Assembly (NCBI RefSeq): GCF_001937195.1
Contig: NZ_MSDO01000022.1
Location: forward strand, 62,001-126,000
DNA length: 64,000 nt
From: Salinicola socius
Lineage (GTDB): Bacteria; Pseudomonadota; Gammaproteobacteria; Pseudomonadales; Halomonadaceae
Direction of reading: 5' to 3'
The translations under genes and the position numbers were made by a program. Position 1 is the first letter of the stretch; each line of letters begins with the position of its first letter. This document shows positions 44,709-53,468 of this stretch, piece by piece. The notes under the pieces were generated by a model. It was not told the origin of the DNA and made no database searches. It saw nothing but the letters and a program-made list of their open reading frames with translations.

Positions 44709-45605
44709 TTATCCGAGCAGTGAGAGTACGCTCTGCGGGGACTGGTTGGCCTGGGCCAGGACCGAGGTACCGGCCTGCTGCAGGATGTTAGCTCGCGTCA
44801 TGTTGGAGACTTCGACCGCATAGTCGGCGTCTTCGATGCGCGAACGTGCGGCAGACAGGTTGGTTGACGTCGTGGTGATATTGTCGATGGCGGTCTCGAA
44901 ACGGTTCTGGACCGCACCGAGGTTACTACGCTCGTTGTCGACGTTGTTGAGCTTGTTGTCCAGAATGGACAGTGCACCGCTGGCGAGCACGTCGAAGCCG
45001 TTGGTGCTGACAGCGCGAGCCTCACCGTTGACAGATGCTGCGGCTGCAGTTGCGCCGCTGGTGTACATGTTCCAGCCGCTGGTGGCGGTGCTGGAGGTAC
45101 CAGAAGCGCTCGCGCCGCCGATGGTGATGCTGATGGTTTCGTTATCCTTCGCACCAACTTGAATGCTGAAGGAGGAACTGCTCGTGTTAGTCTTGAATAC
45201 GTTGGTTCCGTTGAACGAAGTCTGCTCGGTGACGCGGTTGATCTCTTCCAGACGCTGGTTGACTTCCTTCTGGATGGAGTCGATGTCCTGAGCGCTGTTG
45301 GTGCCGTTCTGGGCCTGGACGGTCAGTTCACGAATGCGCTGGAGGTTGTCGTTGATCTGATCCAGCGAGCCTTCAGCGGTCTGAGACAGAGAGATACCGT
45401 CGTTGGCGTTACGGCTGGCCTGAGTCAGACCTGTGACGGTAGAGGTCATGCGGTTGGCGATGGCCTGACCGGCCGCATCATCCGTGGCGCTATTGATGCG
45501 CAGGCCGGAAGACAGACGCTCCATAGCGGTTTGCAGATCACCCTGAGACTTGTTCAGGTTGTTCTGACCGATCAGGGAGGTGATGTTGGTATTGATAACT
45601 GCCAT
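44709..45605 (-). CDS. fliC: Flagellin
   Basis: A 298-residue filament subunit. The N-terminal D0/D1 helices (MAVINTNITSLIGQNNLNKS... to about 140, with LSSGLRINSATDDAAGQAIANR) and the C-terminal D1/D0 helices (from about 210, ending SVLSLLG) are canonical. The central variable part is short (about 140-210) and very rich in Ser, Thr, Ala and Gly, which offers many O-glycosylation sites. AAGGAAT precedes the ATG. A sigma-28 promoter lies about 130 bp upstream and a strong terminator follows. Confidence 0.96.
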   Translation of the reverse strand: MAVINTNITSLIGQNNLNKSQGDLQTAMERLSSGLRINSATDDAAGQAIANRMTSTVTGLTQASRNANDGISLSQTAEGSLDQINDNLQRIRELTVQAQNGTNSAQDIDSIQKEVNQRLEEINRVTEQTSFNGTNVFKTNTSSSSFSIQVGAKDNETISITIGGASASGTSSTATSGWNMYTSGATAAAASVNGEARAVSTNGFDVLASGALSILDNKLNNVDNERSNLGAVQNRFETAIDNITTTSTNLSAARSRIEDADYAVEVSNMTRANILQQAGTSVLAQANQSPQSVLSLLG

Positions 45606-45733
45606 TGTCGTGATTCCTTATCTCGGGTAAGAGGGCGCTTCTCTAAAGAGACCGCAACCTTAGGCCTGATCCGCTGCGCTCATGGCAGGTGTTGCCGGAC
45701 CTTGCTGCAACGGCTCCGTCGCCGTTGTTCCAG

Positions 45734-45760
45734 TTATCGGCGCTACCCGGATTCGCTTGA
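45734..45760 (-). promoter_or_regulatory. Sigma-28 promoter for flagellin
   Basis: On the minus strand TCAAGCGA (45760-45753), an 11-nt spacer and a perfect GCCGATAA (45741-45734). The -35 differs from that of cheY by one base. The leader to the ATG is about 120 nt. Confidence 0.9.
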
Positions 45761-46270
45761 GGGTGATTTCACTTTTTTTGATGTAGTTGTTTGTTACGTT
45801 AGGTAACAGCTCTGAGGTCAGGAGCAAGCGGCCAGTCGCCAGAGGTGGAGAAAAGGTGGAGGGGTAGAAGGGGGACAAAGAGAAAGGGGATAAAGAGGAT
45901 AGAAGGATAGAGAGCTGGTCGTGATCGCACCTTCTGTTCGCGCGCTCCGCGGGAATCTTTCACGCACTGGCGGGTCTGAGCTTTCGAGCACTGCCGTCAT
46001 TCGCAGGCGTGCAGCTCTGGCACCCTTGGGCCGGCGCTTACGGTGTGAGGACTTGGCAGAGCGTGAAGGAATGAACTGGGCTCGTGTCGGAATGTGGTAT
46101 AGATGATTTTCAAGGCGAGTTTCGCTAGACTGGGTCGGTTCTCTGAAGGAGAACCGTTTTATTTCCCTCCGGCAAATTTTTTATCCTGTTTTACGCTGGT
46201 CCGGGATTCTTCATGACTCTTATTCATCGGCCCGAGTCGGGTCATTGTTCAGGATGTTTAATTACTTCTT
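45761..46270. other. Intergenic region upstream of flagellin
   Basis: About 510 bp with no recognised gene. It includes a strongly purine-biased tract at 45841-45918 (listed separately) and AT-rich sequence before the small gene at 46271. Confidence 0.4.
45841..45918 (+). repeat. Polypurine tract
   Basis: About 78 bases are almost entirely G and A on the plus strand, with only a few C or T interruptions and loosely repeated GGATA/AAAGAG words. Function unknown. A similar tract occurs at 62161-62216. Confidence 0.65.
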
Positions 46271-46516
46271 ATGCCTCGTATGATGGATGAACGTGAAAAA
46301 ATTCGTAAGTTTCGTGAACTCGATGACGCTTTTGCTCAGGCGCTTCGGGATCTCGATGGTGGCCCACGAACTTCGCAGTCGGTCGAGCCAGAGCCACAAG
46401 ACGTTGGCCCAGCATTCGAGGAGCGCCTGCACGGGTTAATGACGGAGTATGCGTTGAGTCAGGGCTGCGTGCATGAAATGCTGAGCACGCTGGTGCAATA
46501 CAAGAAGATGGCGTGA
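46271..46516 (+). CDS. Small hypothetical protein (81 aa)
   Basis: I do not recognise this family. The frame encodes 81 residues, acidic and helical in character, with a charged N-terminus (DEREKIRKFRELDDAFAQALRDLD), a Pro/Glu/Gln-rich middle and a second helix ending QYKKMA. There are no membrane segments or cysteine motifs apart from a single Cys. No strong ribosome binding site is seen; ATG 46280 and 46283 are alternative starts. It stands alone between flagellin and a GDP-mannose enzyme. Confidence 0.5.
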   Translation: MPRMMDEREKIRKFRELDDAFAQALRDLDGGPRTSQSVEPEPQDVGPAFEERLHGLMTEYALSQGCVHEMLSTLVQYKKMA

Positions 46517-46851
46517 TGGGTAGCCTTCGTCGAGAGGGCGGTGTGATGGTTGCCGCCATTCCCGCCACGCTCGGTCTTGTTCGATAGATCTGTCGAACTT
46601 GTAAAATGCTGGGGTTTATAAAGAGATCAATTTTATAAACAGTTGATATCTAGAAACCGCGCTATTTGCAGTGACCCCGATTTTTATCGGGTGTTTCTGA
46701 TAAAGGTTTACTATCGCAATGAGGGGACGGCGACTGATTTTCGCGATTATTGTCGGCTCCTCGTTATTCTGGTCGTTATCGTCAGCAAAGTGCCTGCCAT
46801 TCACGGCCGGCTCGACGGTCTTTCGTTCCAGCAAAAGCCAAGGATGTGCGC
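46517..46851. other. AT-rich intergenic region before manC
   Basis: No convincing gene. The region is AT-rich and contains a short hairpin (CCCGAT/ATCGGG, 46676-46691) followed by TGTTT. An open frame from 46719 begins like a signal peptide but then merges into the frame-shifted manC sequence, so it is not called. Confidence 0.4.
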
Positions 46852-48288
46852 ATGCTGATTCCCGTTGTTCTGGCCGGCGGCTCCGGCACTCGTCTATGGC
46901 CGATGTCGCGGGCGAGCTACCCCAAGCAGTTCCTTCCGATCACCTCTGCGCGCAGCATGCTGCTGGAAACGCTGGCACGCATCGAATCTGTCAGCGCGGC
47001 AAACCCGATAATCGTGTGTCAGGAAGATCATCGCTTTCTGGTGGCCGAACAGCTGCGTGAAGCCGACCGGTCAGCGGACATCCTGCTCGAGCCGGCGATG
47101 CGCAATACCGCGCCGGCCATCGGGCTGGCTGCACTGCAGGCCATGAGTCGCGATCCGAATGCGGTGCTGCTGGTGTTGCCCGCCGATCATGCCATCGCCA
47201 ATCCGGAGGCGTTGATGCGAGCCATTACACCTGCGCGTGAAGCCGCCGAGCGGGGCAAGCTGGTGACGTTCGGGGTGACGCCGACGCGGGCGGAGACCGG
47301 CTACGGTTATATCGAGATCGAAACCGGGATCAAGACCGGCATGGCGCCAAGCGAGCCATGCGGCCACGACAGCGCGGTGCCGATCCAGCGCTTCGTCGAA
47401 AAACCGGATGCGAAAACGGCCCAGGCGTATGTCGAAAGCGGTCGGCACCTGTGGAACAGCGGGATGTTCGTGATGCGCGCGGATCGCTATCTGGAAGCGC
47501 TCGGGCGGCAGCGACCTGCGATGCTAGAGGCGGTGACGGCGGCGTGGGAAGGGCGTCAGACCGATCTCGATTTCCTGCGGGTCGACGCCGATGCCTTCTT
47601 TGCCTGCGACGCCGAGTCGATCGACTATGCGGTGATGGAGAATGCCGCCGATGCCAGCGTCGTCGCGCTGGATGCCGGCTGGTCGGACGTCGGCTCGTGG
47701 CAGTCGCTATGGGAAATTTCCGCCAAGGGCGCGGATGGCAACGCACTGCGCGGTGACGTGATCGTCGACGACGTGAGTGGATGCTTGATTCATGGCGAAA
47801 GCCGGCTGGTGGCGGCGGTCGGCGTACGCGACTTGATGATCATCGAAACACCGGATGCGGTGATGGTCGCGCATCGGGACGCCGCACAATCGGTCAAGCA
47901 CATCGCGGAGACGCTCAAGCGCCAGGAACGCCCGGAGTGGGACCAGCATCGTCGGGTGCATCGCCCCTGGGGCAGCTATGACAGCGTGCATCGTGCCGAG
48001 CGCTACCAGGTCAAGCAGATCAGCGTGACGCCCGGTGGTCGGCTGTCACTTCAGAAGCACTTTCACCGCGCCGAACACTGGATCGTGGTTCGCGGAACGG
48101 CGCGGGTGACACGCGGCGACGAGACCTTTCTGCTCGAGGAGAACCAGTCGACCTACATCCCTCTCGGCGTCGTTCACCGGCTGGAGAATCCGGGCAAGAT
48201 CGAACTGGAGTTGATCGAAGTGCAGAGCGGCAGCTATCTCGGCGAAGACGACATCGAGCGATTCGATGACGTCTACCGCCGTGAATGA
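46852..48288 (+). CDS. manC: Mannose-1-phosphate guanylyltransferase/mannose-6-phosphate isomerase
   Basis: A 478-residue bifunctional enzyme (ManC/AlgA/XanB type). The N-terminal nucleotidyltransferase has LAGGSGTRLWPMSR at the start and FVEKP in the middle. The C-terminal type II phosphomannose isomerase cupin runs from about RPWGSYDSV, with QKHFHRAEHWIVV. It converts fructose-6-P to mannose-6-P and mannose-1-P plus GTP to GDP-mannose. AAGGA precedes ATG 46852. No other exopolysaccharide genes are adjacent; the nearest glycosyltransferase is the giant flagellin-linked one, so a supply role for filament glycosylation is possible but unproven. Confidence 0.93.
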   Translation: MLIPVVLAGGSGTRLWPMSRASYPKQFLPITSARSMLLETLARIESVSAANPIIVCQEDHRFLVAEQLREADRSADILLEPAMRNTAPAIGLAALQAMSRDPNAVLLVLPADHAIANPEALMRAITPAREAAERGKLVTFGVTPTRAETGYGYIEIETGIKTGMAPSEPCGHDSAVPIQRFVEKPDAKTAQAYVESGRHLWNSGMFVMRADRYLEALGRQRPAMLEAVTAAWEGRQTDLDFLRVDADAFFACDAESIDYAVMENAADASVVALDAGWSDVGSWQSLWEISAKGADGNALRGDVIVDDVSGCLIHGESRLVAAVGVRDLMIIETPDAVMVAHRDAAQSVKHIAETLKRQERPEWDQHRRVHRPWGSYDSVHRAERYQVKQISVTPGGRLSLQKHFHRAEHWIVVRGTARVTRGDETFLLEENQSTYIPLGVVHRLENPGKIELELIEVQSGSYLGEDDIERFDDVYRRE

Positions 48289-49710
48289 TCACGAGGCCGG
48301 CTGCGCGCCCTCGTGTTGACCGCAGGCGCCTGCACTGGCATTCGGCGCCGTGGCAGTCGAAACCGATAGCGGCGACTGCGGCGTGTTGTCGCCGTTAGGC
48401 TGAGGCATGTCCAGCCGCACGGTCGGCAGATGTTCGGGGTAGTGGGTGCAGATGAAATCGATCAGGCCTTCACGGATTTCGCAGCGCAGATCGAAGGTGT
48501 TCGGGCCGCCGCTACTGCTGATCAGCACTCGCAACTGCTTGTTGCGTTCGGTCATCTCGAGCATCTGCACCTTGCAGACCCGGCCGGTCCAGAACGGTGA
48601 AGCCTCGGCGATCCGCTGGCACTCGGCGCGCAGCGGTGCCATCGGCAGGTGATAGTCGACGTATAGGATCACCACGCCAATGAGATCCTTGTCGCGTCGG
48701 GTCCAGTTTTCGAAAGGGTGGTCGACGAAGTAAGTGATCGGCAGTACGACTCGTCGCCAGTCCCAGGTACGCACGACGGCATAGGTCAGCGTCAGCTCCT
48801 CTACCCAGCCCCATTCATCCTCGACGATGACCGAGTCGTTCAACTGAATCGGCTGCGTCAGCGCGATCTGGATGCCGGCGATCAGGTTGCCCAGCACCTT
48901 CTGCGCCGAAAACCCGAGCACCACACCCAATATGCCCGCCGAAGCCAGGATGCTGGCGCCGAGTTGGCGCACCTTCTCGAATACCATCAGCATCGAGGCG
49001 AGAGCCAGAATGATGATGACGAAATTGATCAGCTTGCGCAGCACGGTGATCTGGGTGTGCACCTTGCGTGCCACGGCATCTTCGTCATCGAATTTGTAGC
49101 GTTCGCTGAGCGCCCGCTCGCTGATGTTGACGCCATGGATCAGCACCCCGGCGATGGCCCCGATCAGAATCAGACTGGTGAGATTGTGCAGCGCCGAGTC
49201 GAGACTGACCGACGTCACGAAGATCGGGAAGATCGAGAACAGCACGAAGATCGGGATCAGTGCGGCCAGACAGCGTGCCATGAACGGCACCAGGAAACGC
49301 TCCAGTATCGAAGTGCGCGAGTCTCCCCAACGGTCCATGGTCGCGACCAGTCGGCGACAGAGGCGGATCAGCAACCAGACGCCAAGCAGCGCTGCGGCAA
49401 AATGTGCCACGGTCATGATCAGCGAATGTCCGTCGACGTCCGCGGGAACCAGGAAGTGAGCGGCGCCGAAGAGTCCGTAGACCCAAAGCACCCCCACCAA
49501 CGGCGGATGAACGGCCTTGGCTGTCGTGCCGAGTAGATGAAAGCGGGATTCATCGAGCCGTCGTAGGCGAAAGTGGACGTACTTGAGCAGTGCGTGAGCG
49601 ATGATCGTCGCGCCGATGATGAACGCCGCCGTGATCCAGAACGGCAGCGCATCCAGCCACGCCTTGATCGTGGTATTGATAAACGTCGCGTTGATAACCG
49701 ATGCATTCAT
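48289..49710 (-). CDS. MscS-family mechanosensitive channel
   Basis: A 473-residue small-conductance mechanosensitive channel of the larger YbdG/YnaI-like type. About five membrane helices precede the pore helix ASILASAGILGVVLGFSAQKVLGNLIAGIQI (about 245-275). The beta domain follows (DSVIVEDEWGWVEELTLTYAVVRTWDWRRVVLPI), then a C-terminal domain and a disordered Ser/Ala-rich tail. It protects against hypo-osmotic shock, which fits a halophile. Its stop abuts the convergent manC stop with no gap. Confidence 0.92.
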   Translation of the reverse strand: MNASVINATFINTTIKAWLDALPFWITAAFIIGATIIAHALLKYVHFRLRRLDESRFHLLGTTAKAVHPPLVGVLWVYGLFGAAHFLVPADVDGHSLIMTVAHFAAALLGVWLLIRLCRRLVATMDRWGDSRTSILERFLVPFMARCLAALIPIFVLFSIFPIFVTSVSLDSALHNLTSLILIGAIAGVLIHGVNISERALSERYKFDDEDAVARKVHTQITVLRKLINFVIIILALASMLMVFEKVRQLGASILASAGILGVVLGFSAQKVLGNLIAGIQIALTQPIQLNDSVIVEDEWGWVEELTLTYAVVRTWDWRRVVLPITYFVDHPFENWTRRDKDLIGVVILYVDYHLPMAPLRAECQRIAEASPFWTGRVCKVQMLEMTERNKQLRVLISSSGGPNTFDLRCEIREGLIDFICTHYPEHLPTVRLDMPQPNGDNTPQSPLSVSTATAPNASAGACGQHEGAQPAS

Positions 49711-49822
49711 GGATGAGCCTGTTATTGGAGTTGTCGACTCACTCGAGTTTAGGCGTTTCTACAACTTTCGTCGCATTGAGCGCTTGGTTCGAAGAATGCC
49801 GGCTCAAAATTTCTGCGATTCA

Positions 49823-49856
49823 CAAAAGCGCGCTCGCCCTGGTGCAGAGCGAGCGC
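49823..49856 (-). terminator. Terminator after tctC
   Basis: GCGCTCGC (49830-49837) and GCGAGCGC (49849-49856) form an 8-bp stem. On the minus strand it is followed shortly by UUUU (49827-49824). Confidence 0.75.
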
Positions 49857-49905
49857 TGACGGGGGTGCCCCGCTATCGAGGAAACCCATTCTCAGGAGAA
49901 ATGCG

Positions 49906-50892
49906 TTATCGAGAAAGGCCGATCTGGCGGGAGATATCCGTGATCTGGGCAATCTGTTCGTTGACGAAGGTGGTGAATGCCTCGCCATGCATTTTGAATG
50001 GCATCAGGCCGTTCTGGGTCATCACGCTTTTCCACTCATCACTGGCGTACAGCGTGTCGATGGTATCGACCCACCAGCCGTAAGCATCTTCGGAGACATC
50101 CGACGGCATGTAAAAGCCTCGCCAGTTGGGGGCGATCGTATCGATTCCCTGTTCTCGAGCGGTCGGCCACTGATGCAGCTTGCCGGGCAGGCGCTCTTCG
50201 GAAAGGATCGCCAATGGCCGCAGGTCACCGGACTCGATAAAGCTGATGACTTCCGAAATATCACCGGTGAAGGCGTCGACGTGACCGCCCAGCGTCTGCG
50301 TCACCGCTTCACCGCCGCCGTTGTAACCCAGATAGGCAATCCGTGCCAGATCGTCCACCCCGGCCTCGTCGGCGGCCATCAACAATTTCAGGTGATCCCA
50401 GCCGCCGGTGGCGGTGCCGCCCGTAAAGGTCAGTGCACGAGGGTCGTCCTTGAGAGCCTTCATCACGTCCGACAGCGATTGATACGGGGAGTCCGCCGCC
50501 ACCGCAATCACGCCATAATCGGCGCCCAGCGTGCCGATCCAGTTGACCATGCTGGCATCCAGCCCCGGAAATTGCCCGCGGGCCAGCCCTGTCGTTGTCA
50601 CGGTGCTGGCAGCGACGATCAGGTTCTCCTGCCCGGCACGCTTCTGCACCACGTGCGAGAAGCCCACTCCGCCGCTGGCGCCTGGCATGTTGATGGTCTG
50701 GACGTTGCCGTCGACCAGACCCAGGTCGCCGAGGACGCGGCCCACGGAACGGCAGGTGAAGTCCCAGCCACCGCCCGGGTTGGCCGGGGCGATGCAGTCC
50801 ACTTTCCCGGTCTGCTCGAAAGCCTGAGTGGCGCTGGCCAGGCTCCAGATCAGGCCGCCTGCGATGAGTGTCCTTAAACTACGTTGGATCAT
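49906..50892 (-). CDS. TctC-family periplasmic binding protein (tripartite tricarboxylate transporter)
   Basis: A 328-residue secreted solute-binding protein with a signal peptide (cleavage after about ASATQA). The Bug/TctC fold is shown by DCIAPANPGGGWDFTCR (carboxylate-binding loop), NMPGASGGVGFSHVV, FTGGTATGGWDHLKLL and GGHVDAFTGDISEVI. It binds a carboxylate for a TctAB-type permease. No tctA/tctB gene is in the window, so it is an orphan here. GAGGAA precedes the ATG. It lies next to a LysR gene and a CoA-transferase/lyase pair, which suggests a shared carboxylate substrate. Confidence 0.9.
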   Translation of the reverse strand: MIQRSLRTLIAGGLIWSLASATQAFEQTGKVDCIAPANPGGGWDFTCRSVGRVLGDLGLVDGNVQTINMPGASGGVGFSHVVQKRAGQENLIVAASTVTTTGLARGQFPGLDASMVNWIGTLGADYGVIAVAADSPYQSLSDVMKALKDDPRALTFTGGTATGGWDHLKLLMAADEAGVDDLARIAYLGYNGGGEAVTQTLGGHVDAFTGDISEVISFIESGDLRPLAILSEERLPGKLHQWPTAREQGIDTIAPNWRGFYMPSDVSEDAYGWWVDTIDTLYASDEWKSVMTQNGLMPFKMHGEAFTTFVNEQIAQITDISRQIGLSR

Positions 50893-51093
50893 GGCGTGTT
50901 CCTCGTCGTCTTGTTATCGATCTGCACTGTTGCAACGATTCGTCGTCCGCGTTTCATCGCCGGAAGGGCGCTGGGCGTTTTTCGTATCGGGATGACGTGG
51001 GAGGACTGTAGCGAGTGGTCGCGACGGGAAACATTGATATTTTGACAAGCGAGCCTTCGTACTTCCCGAAGGCTTTACACCTTCGTCGTAACA

Positions 51094-52032
51094 CTATGGG
51101 CCTTGCGGTGGCGCTTCGATGTCCGGCGTCTCGATGTCTCGCGCGCTCGCGTTCGCCAGATGCTCGATCATCTCTCGGGCAATCAGGGGCAGTGTCTCCA
51201 GGTCGCGGATACCGATGACCAGCTCGCGCTCCGCCCACTCATCGGTCAACGCAGTCGTGGTCAGTGAAAGGCTCTCGCGGTAGGCCGCAACGGCGCGAGC
51301 GGGAAGAATGCCGATCCCCATGCCACGGTCGATCATCCGGCAGATACCTTCGAAGCTGCGCACCTGTATCCGCATCCGCACCGGCCGTGCCAGGCGCTGA
51401 GAGTCCTGATGCAGCAGCGCATGGAGCGAAGAGTCCTGTTCCAGGCCGATGAAGTCGTAGTCCAGGGTCTCGGCGAAAGCCAGACTTTCACGTTCGGCCA
51501 GCGGATGATTCCGTGCCGTGACCAGCACCAGCCGATCCCGACGATAGGGGTATATCGACAATCCTTCTGCGGGAACATGCCCCGAGAAGATGCCGATGTC
51601 GGTCAGCCCGTCACGAACGGCGTCGATGATCTCGTGGCTCAAGCGCTCCTGCATGTCGATGCGAATCTGCGGATAGCGGCGGCTGAAGTCGCTCAGGTCG
51701 TCGGGAAGAAACTCGATCACGGCCGAGGTGTTCGCATGCAGACGCACGTGCCCCCGGATTCCCACACTGTACTCGCTGAGATCGGCGTTGAGATGATCCA
51801 GGCTGTCTAACATGTGACGGGCATGATGAAGCAACGCATGGCCGGCGGGAGTCAGCTCGACGCCGCGAGGGCGGCGATAGAGCAGCGTCGTCGAAAGCTG
51901 AGTCTCGAGATCGCTGATGCGCTTGCTGACCGCCGCCAGTGCCAGGTGCTCGCGCTCGGCGGCACGAGTCAGACTCCGTGAGTCGGCAATGGCGACAAAG
52001 AGCTTGAGGGTGACGAAATCGAGTCGCTTCAT
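51094..52032 (-). CDS. LysR-family transcriptional regulator
   Basis: A 312-residue LysR regulator. The N-terminal winged helix is LKLFVAIADSRSLTRAAEREHLALAAVSKRISDLE. The effector domain covers about 90-295, followed by a short Pro/Glu tail. It is divergent from the CoA-transferase/HMG-CoA-lyase operon, and LysR proteins usually control the divergent unit. The 19-bp tandem repeats between them might be or overlap its operator. It may also control tctC. The effector is probably the carboxylate or its CoA ester, by inference only. Confidence 0.9.
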   Translation of the reverse strand: MKRLDFVTLKLFVAIADSRSLTRAAEREHLALAAVSKRISDLETQLSTTLLYRRPRGVELTPAGHALLHHARHMLDSLDHLNADLSEYSVGIRGHVRLHANTSAVIEFLPDDLSDFSRRYPQIRIDMQERLSHEIIDAVRDGLTDIGIFSGHVPAEGLSIYPYRRDRLVLVTARNHPLAERESLAFAETLDYDFIGLEQDSSLHALLHQDSQRLARPVRMRIQVRSFEGICRMIDRGMGIGILPARAVAAYRESLSLTTTALTDEWAERELVIGIRDLETLPLIAREMIEHLANASARDIETPDIEAPPQGP

Positions 52033-52167
52033 GACAGGACATCTGTTGTTGCGGGAATGGTCGACCCACTTTAGCGTTCGCGATCGACGAAGCCTAGCTT
52101 GACGATCGCCTAATTGTTGCCGCCCGCTGAATGGGCCAATGTTGGCTGGGCGAGATTGGCTGGATCA

Positions 52168-52224
52168 GAAATGGGTCTGGAGTCATGAAATGGGTCTGGA
52201 GTCATGAAGTGGGTCTGGATTGAT
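52168..52224 (+). repeat. 19-bp tandem repeat, three copies
   Basis: GAAATGGGTCTGGAGTCAT occurs at 52168-52186 and 52187-52205 (identical), and a diverged third copy at 52206-52224 (GAAGTGGGTCTGGATTGAT). The array ends 14 bp before the start codon and adjoins the AAAAGGAGAG ribosome binding site. Confidence 0.88.
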
Positions 52225-52238
52225 AAAAGGAGAGCAAC

Positions 52239-53468
52239 ATGGCTGCCAGCGACAATCCGCAGGCGCTAGCGGGACTCAAGGTGGTGGAGCTGGGTCAGTT
52301 GATTGCCGGGCCTTTTGCCAGCAAGCTGCTGGGCGAGTTCGGTGCGGACGTGATCAAGATCGAGCCGCCGGGTACGGGGGATCCGCTGCGCAAATGGCGC
52401 GTGCTCAAGGACGATACGTCACTGTGGTGGCACGTCCAGACCCGCAACAAGCGTTCGCTGGCACTCGATCTCCGTTCCGAGGAGGGCCAGGAGGTCGTGC
52501 GCCGCCTCGTCGATGAAGCGGACATCGTGATCGAGAACTTTCGCCCCGGCACGCTGGAGAAGTGGGGACTGGGGTGGGAGTCGCTGAGCGAACGCAACCC
52601 CGGCCTGATCATGGTGCGTATCTCCGGTTACGGTCAGACCGGCCCTTATCGCGACCGGCCCGGGTTCGGCGTGATCGGCGAGGCGATGGGCGGCTTGCGC
52701 TATCTCTCCGGCCATCCGGATCAACCCTCCGTGCGGGTCGGCATCAGCATCGGCGATTCGCTGTCGGCGCTTTACGGCGTCATTGGCGCCTTGCTGGCAT
52801 TGCAGGAGCGCCATCGCAGCGGCCAGGGCCAGTACATCGATGTCGCGCTGTACGAATCGGTGTTCGCAATGATGGAGAGTCTGATTCCCGAGTACGACGG
52901 CGCCGAGGTGATCCGAGAACCCAGCGGGAGCGCCTTGCCGGGTATCACGCCCTCCAATGCCTATCCCTGTGCGTCGGCCGAGGGTGAGGACGAGGGTCAG
53001 GGCGAAGAATACGTTCTGATCGCCGGTAACGGCGACAGTATCTTCAAGCGCTTGATGGCCGCGATCGGCCGTCAGGATCTCGCCGACGATCCGCGCTTCG
53101 CGCATAACGACGGCCGCAGCCGTCACGCCGAGCTGATCGATGGGGCGATTGCGGACTGGACTCGCCAGCATGAGCGAAGCTATGTCCTCGACGTGCTGGA
53201 GAGTGCCCACGTGCCGGTGGGCTATCCCTATACGGCGAAAGACATCGTTGCCGATCCGCACTATCTGGCGCGGGAGATGATCGAAACCATCCAATTGGGC
53301 GACGGCGAATCGCTGAAAGTTCCCGGGATACTGCCGAAGCTGAGCCGTACACCGGGGCGAATCGAGGGCGGTGGTCCCGCGCTGGGACAGCACACCCGGG
53401 ACGTGCTCGACGAACTGGGCATCGACCGCGAGACCCAGAACAAAATGCGCGAAAGAGGAGTGATCTGA
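52239..53468 (+). CDS. Family III (CaiB/BaiF) CoA-transferase
   Basis: A 409-residue CoA-transferase with LKVVELGQLIAGPFASKLLGEFGADVIKIEPP, IVIENFRPGTLEKWGLG and GQYIDVALYES, which holds the catalytic Asp. It moves CoA onto a carboxylate. It overlaps an HMG-CoA-lyase-like gene (TGATG), and this pairing beside TctC and LysR genes suggests activation of a branched C5-C6 hydroxy-dicarboxylate that the lyase then splits. AAAAGGAGAG gives a strong ribosome binding site. It is a paralogue of the CoA-transferase at 30341. Confidence 0.9.
   Translation: MAASDNPQALAGLKVVELGQLIAGPFASKLLGEFGADVIKIEPPGTGDPLRKWRVLKDDTSLWWHVQTRNKRSLALDLRSEEGQEVVRRLVDEADIVIENFRPGTLEKWGLGWESLSERNPGLIMVRISGYGQTGPYRDRPGFGVIGEAMGGLRYLSGHPDQPSVRVGISIGDSLSALYGVIGALLALQERHRSGQGQYIDVALYESVFAMMESLIPEYDGAEVIREPSGSALPGITPSNAYPCASAEGEDEGQGEEYVLIAGNGDSIFKRLMAAIGRQDLADDPRFAHNDGRSRHAELIDGAIADWTRQHERSYVLDVLESAHVPVGYPYTAKDIVADPHYLAREMIETIQLGDGESLKVPGILPKLSRTPGRIEGGGPALGQHTRDVLDELGIDRETQNKMRERGVI

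Noticed and set aside
46719-47060. Open frame beginning with a signal-peptide-like sequence before manC
   Set aside because: After about 35 codons it reads an alternative frame of manC. The hydrophobic start is probably chance in AT-rich DNA.
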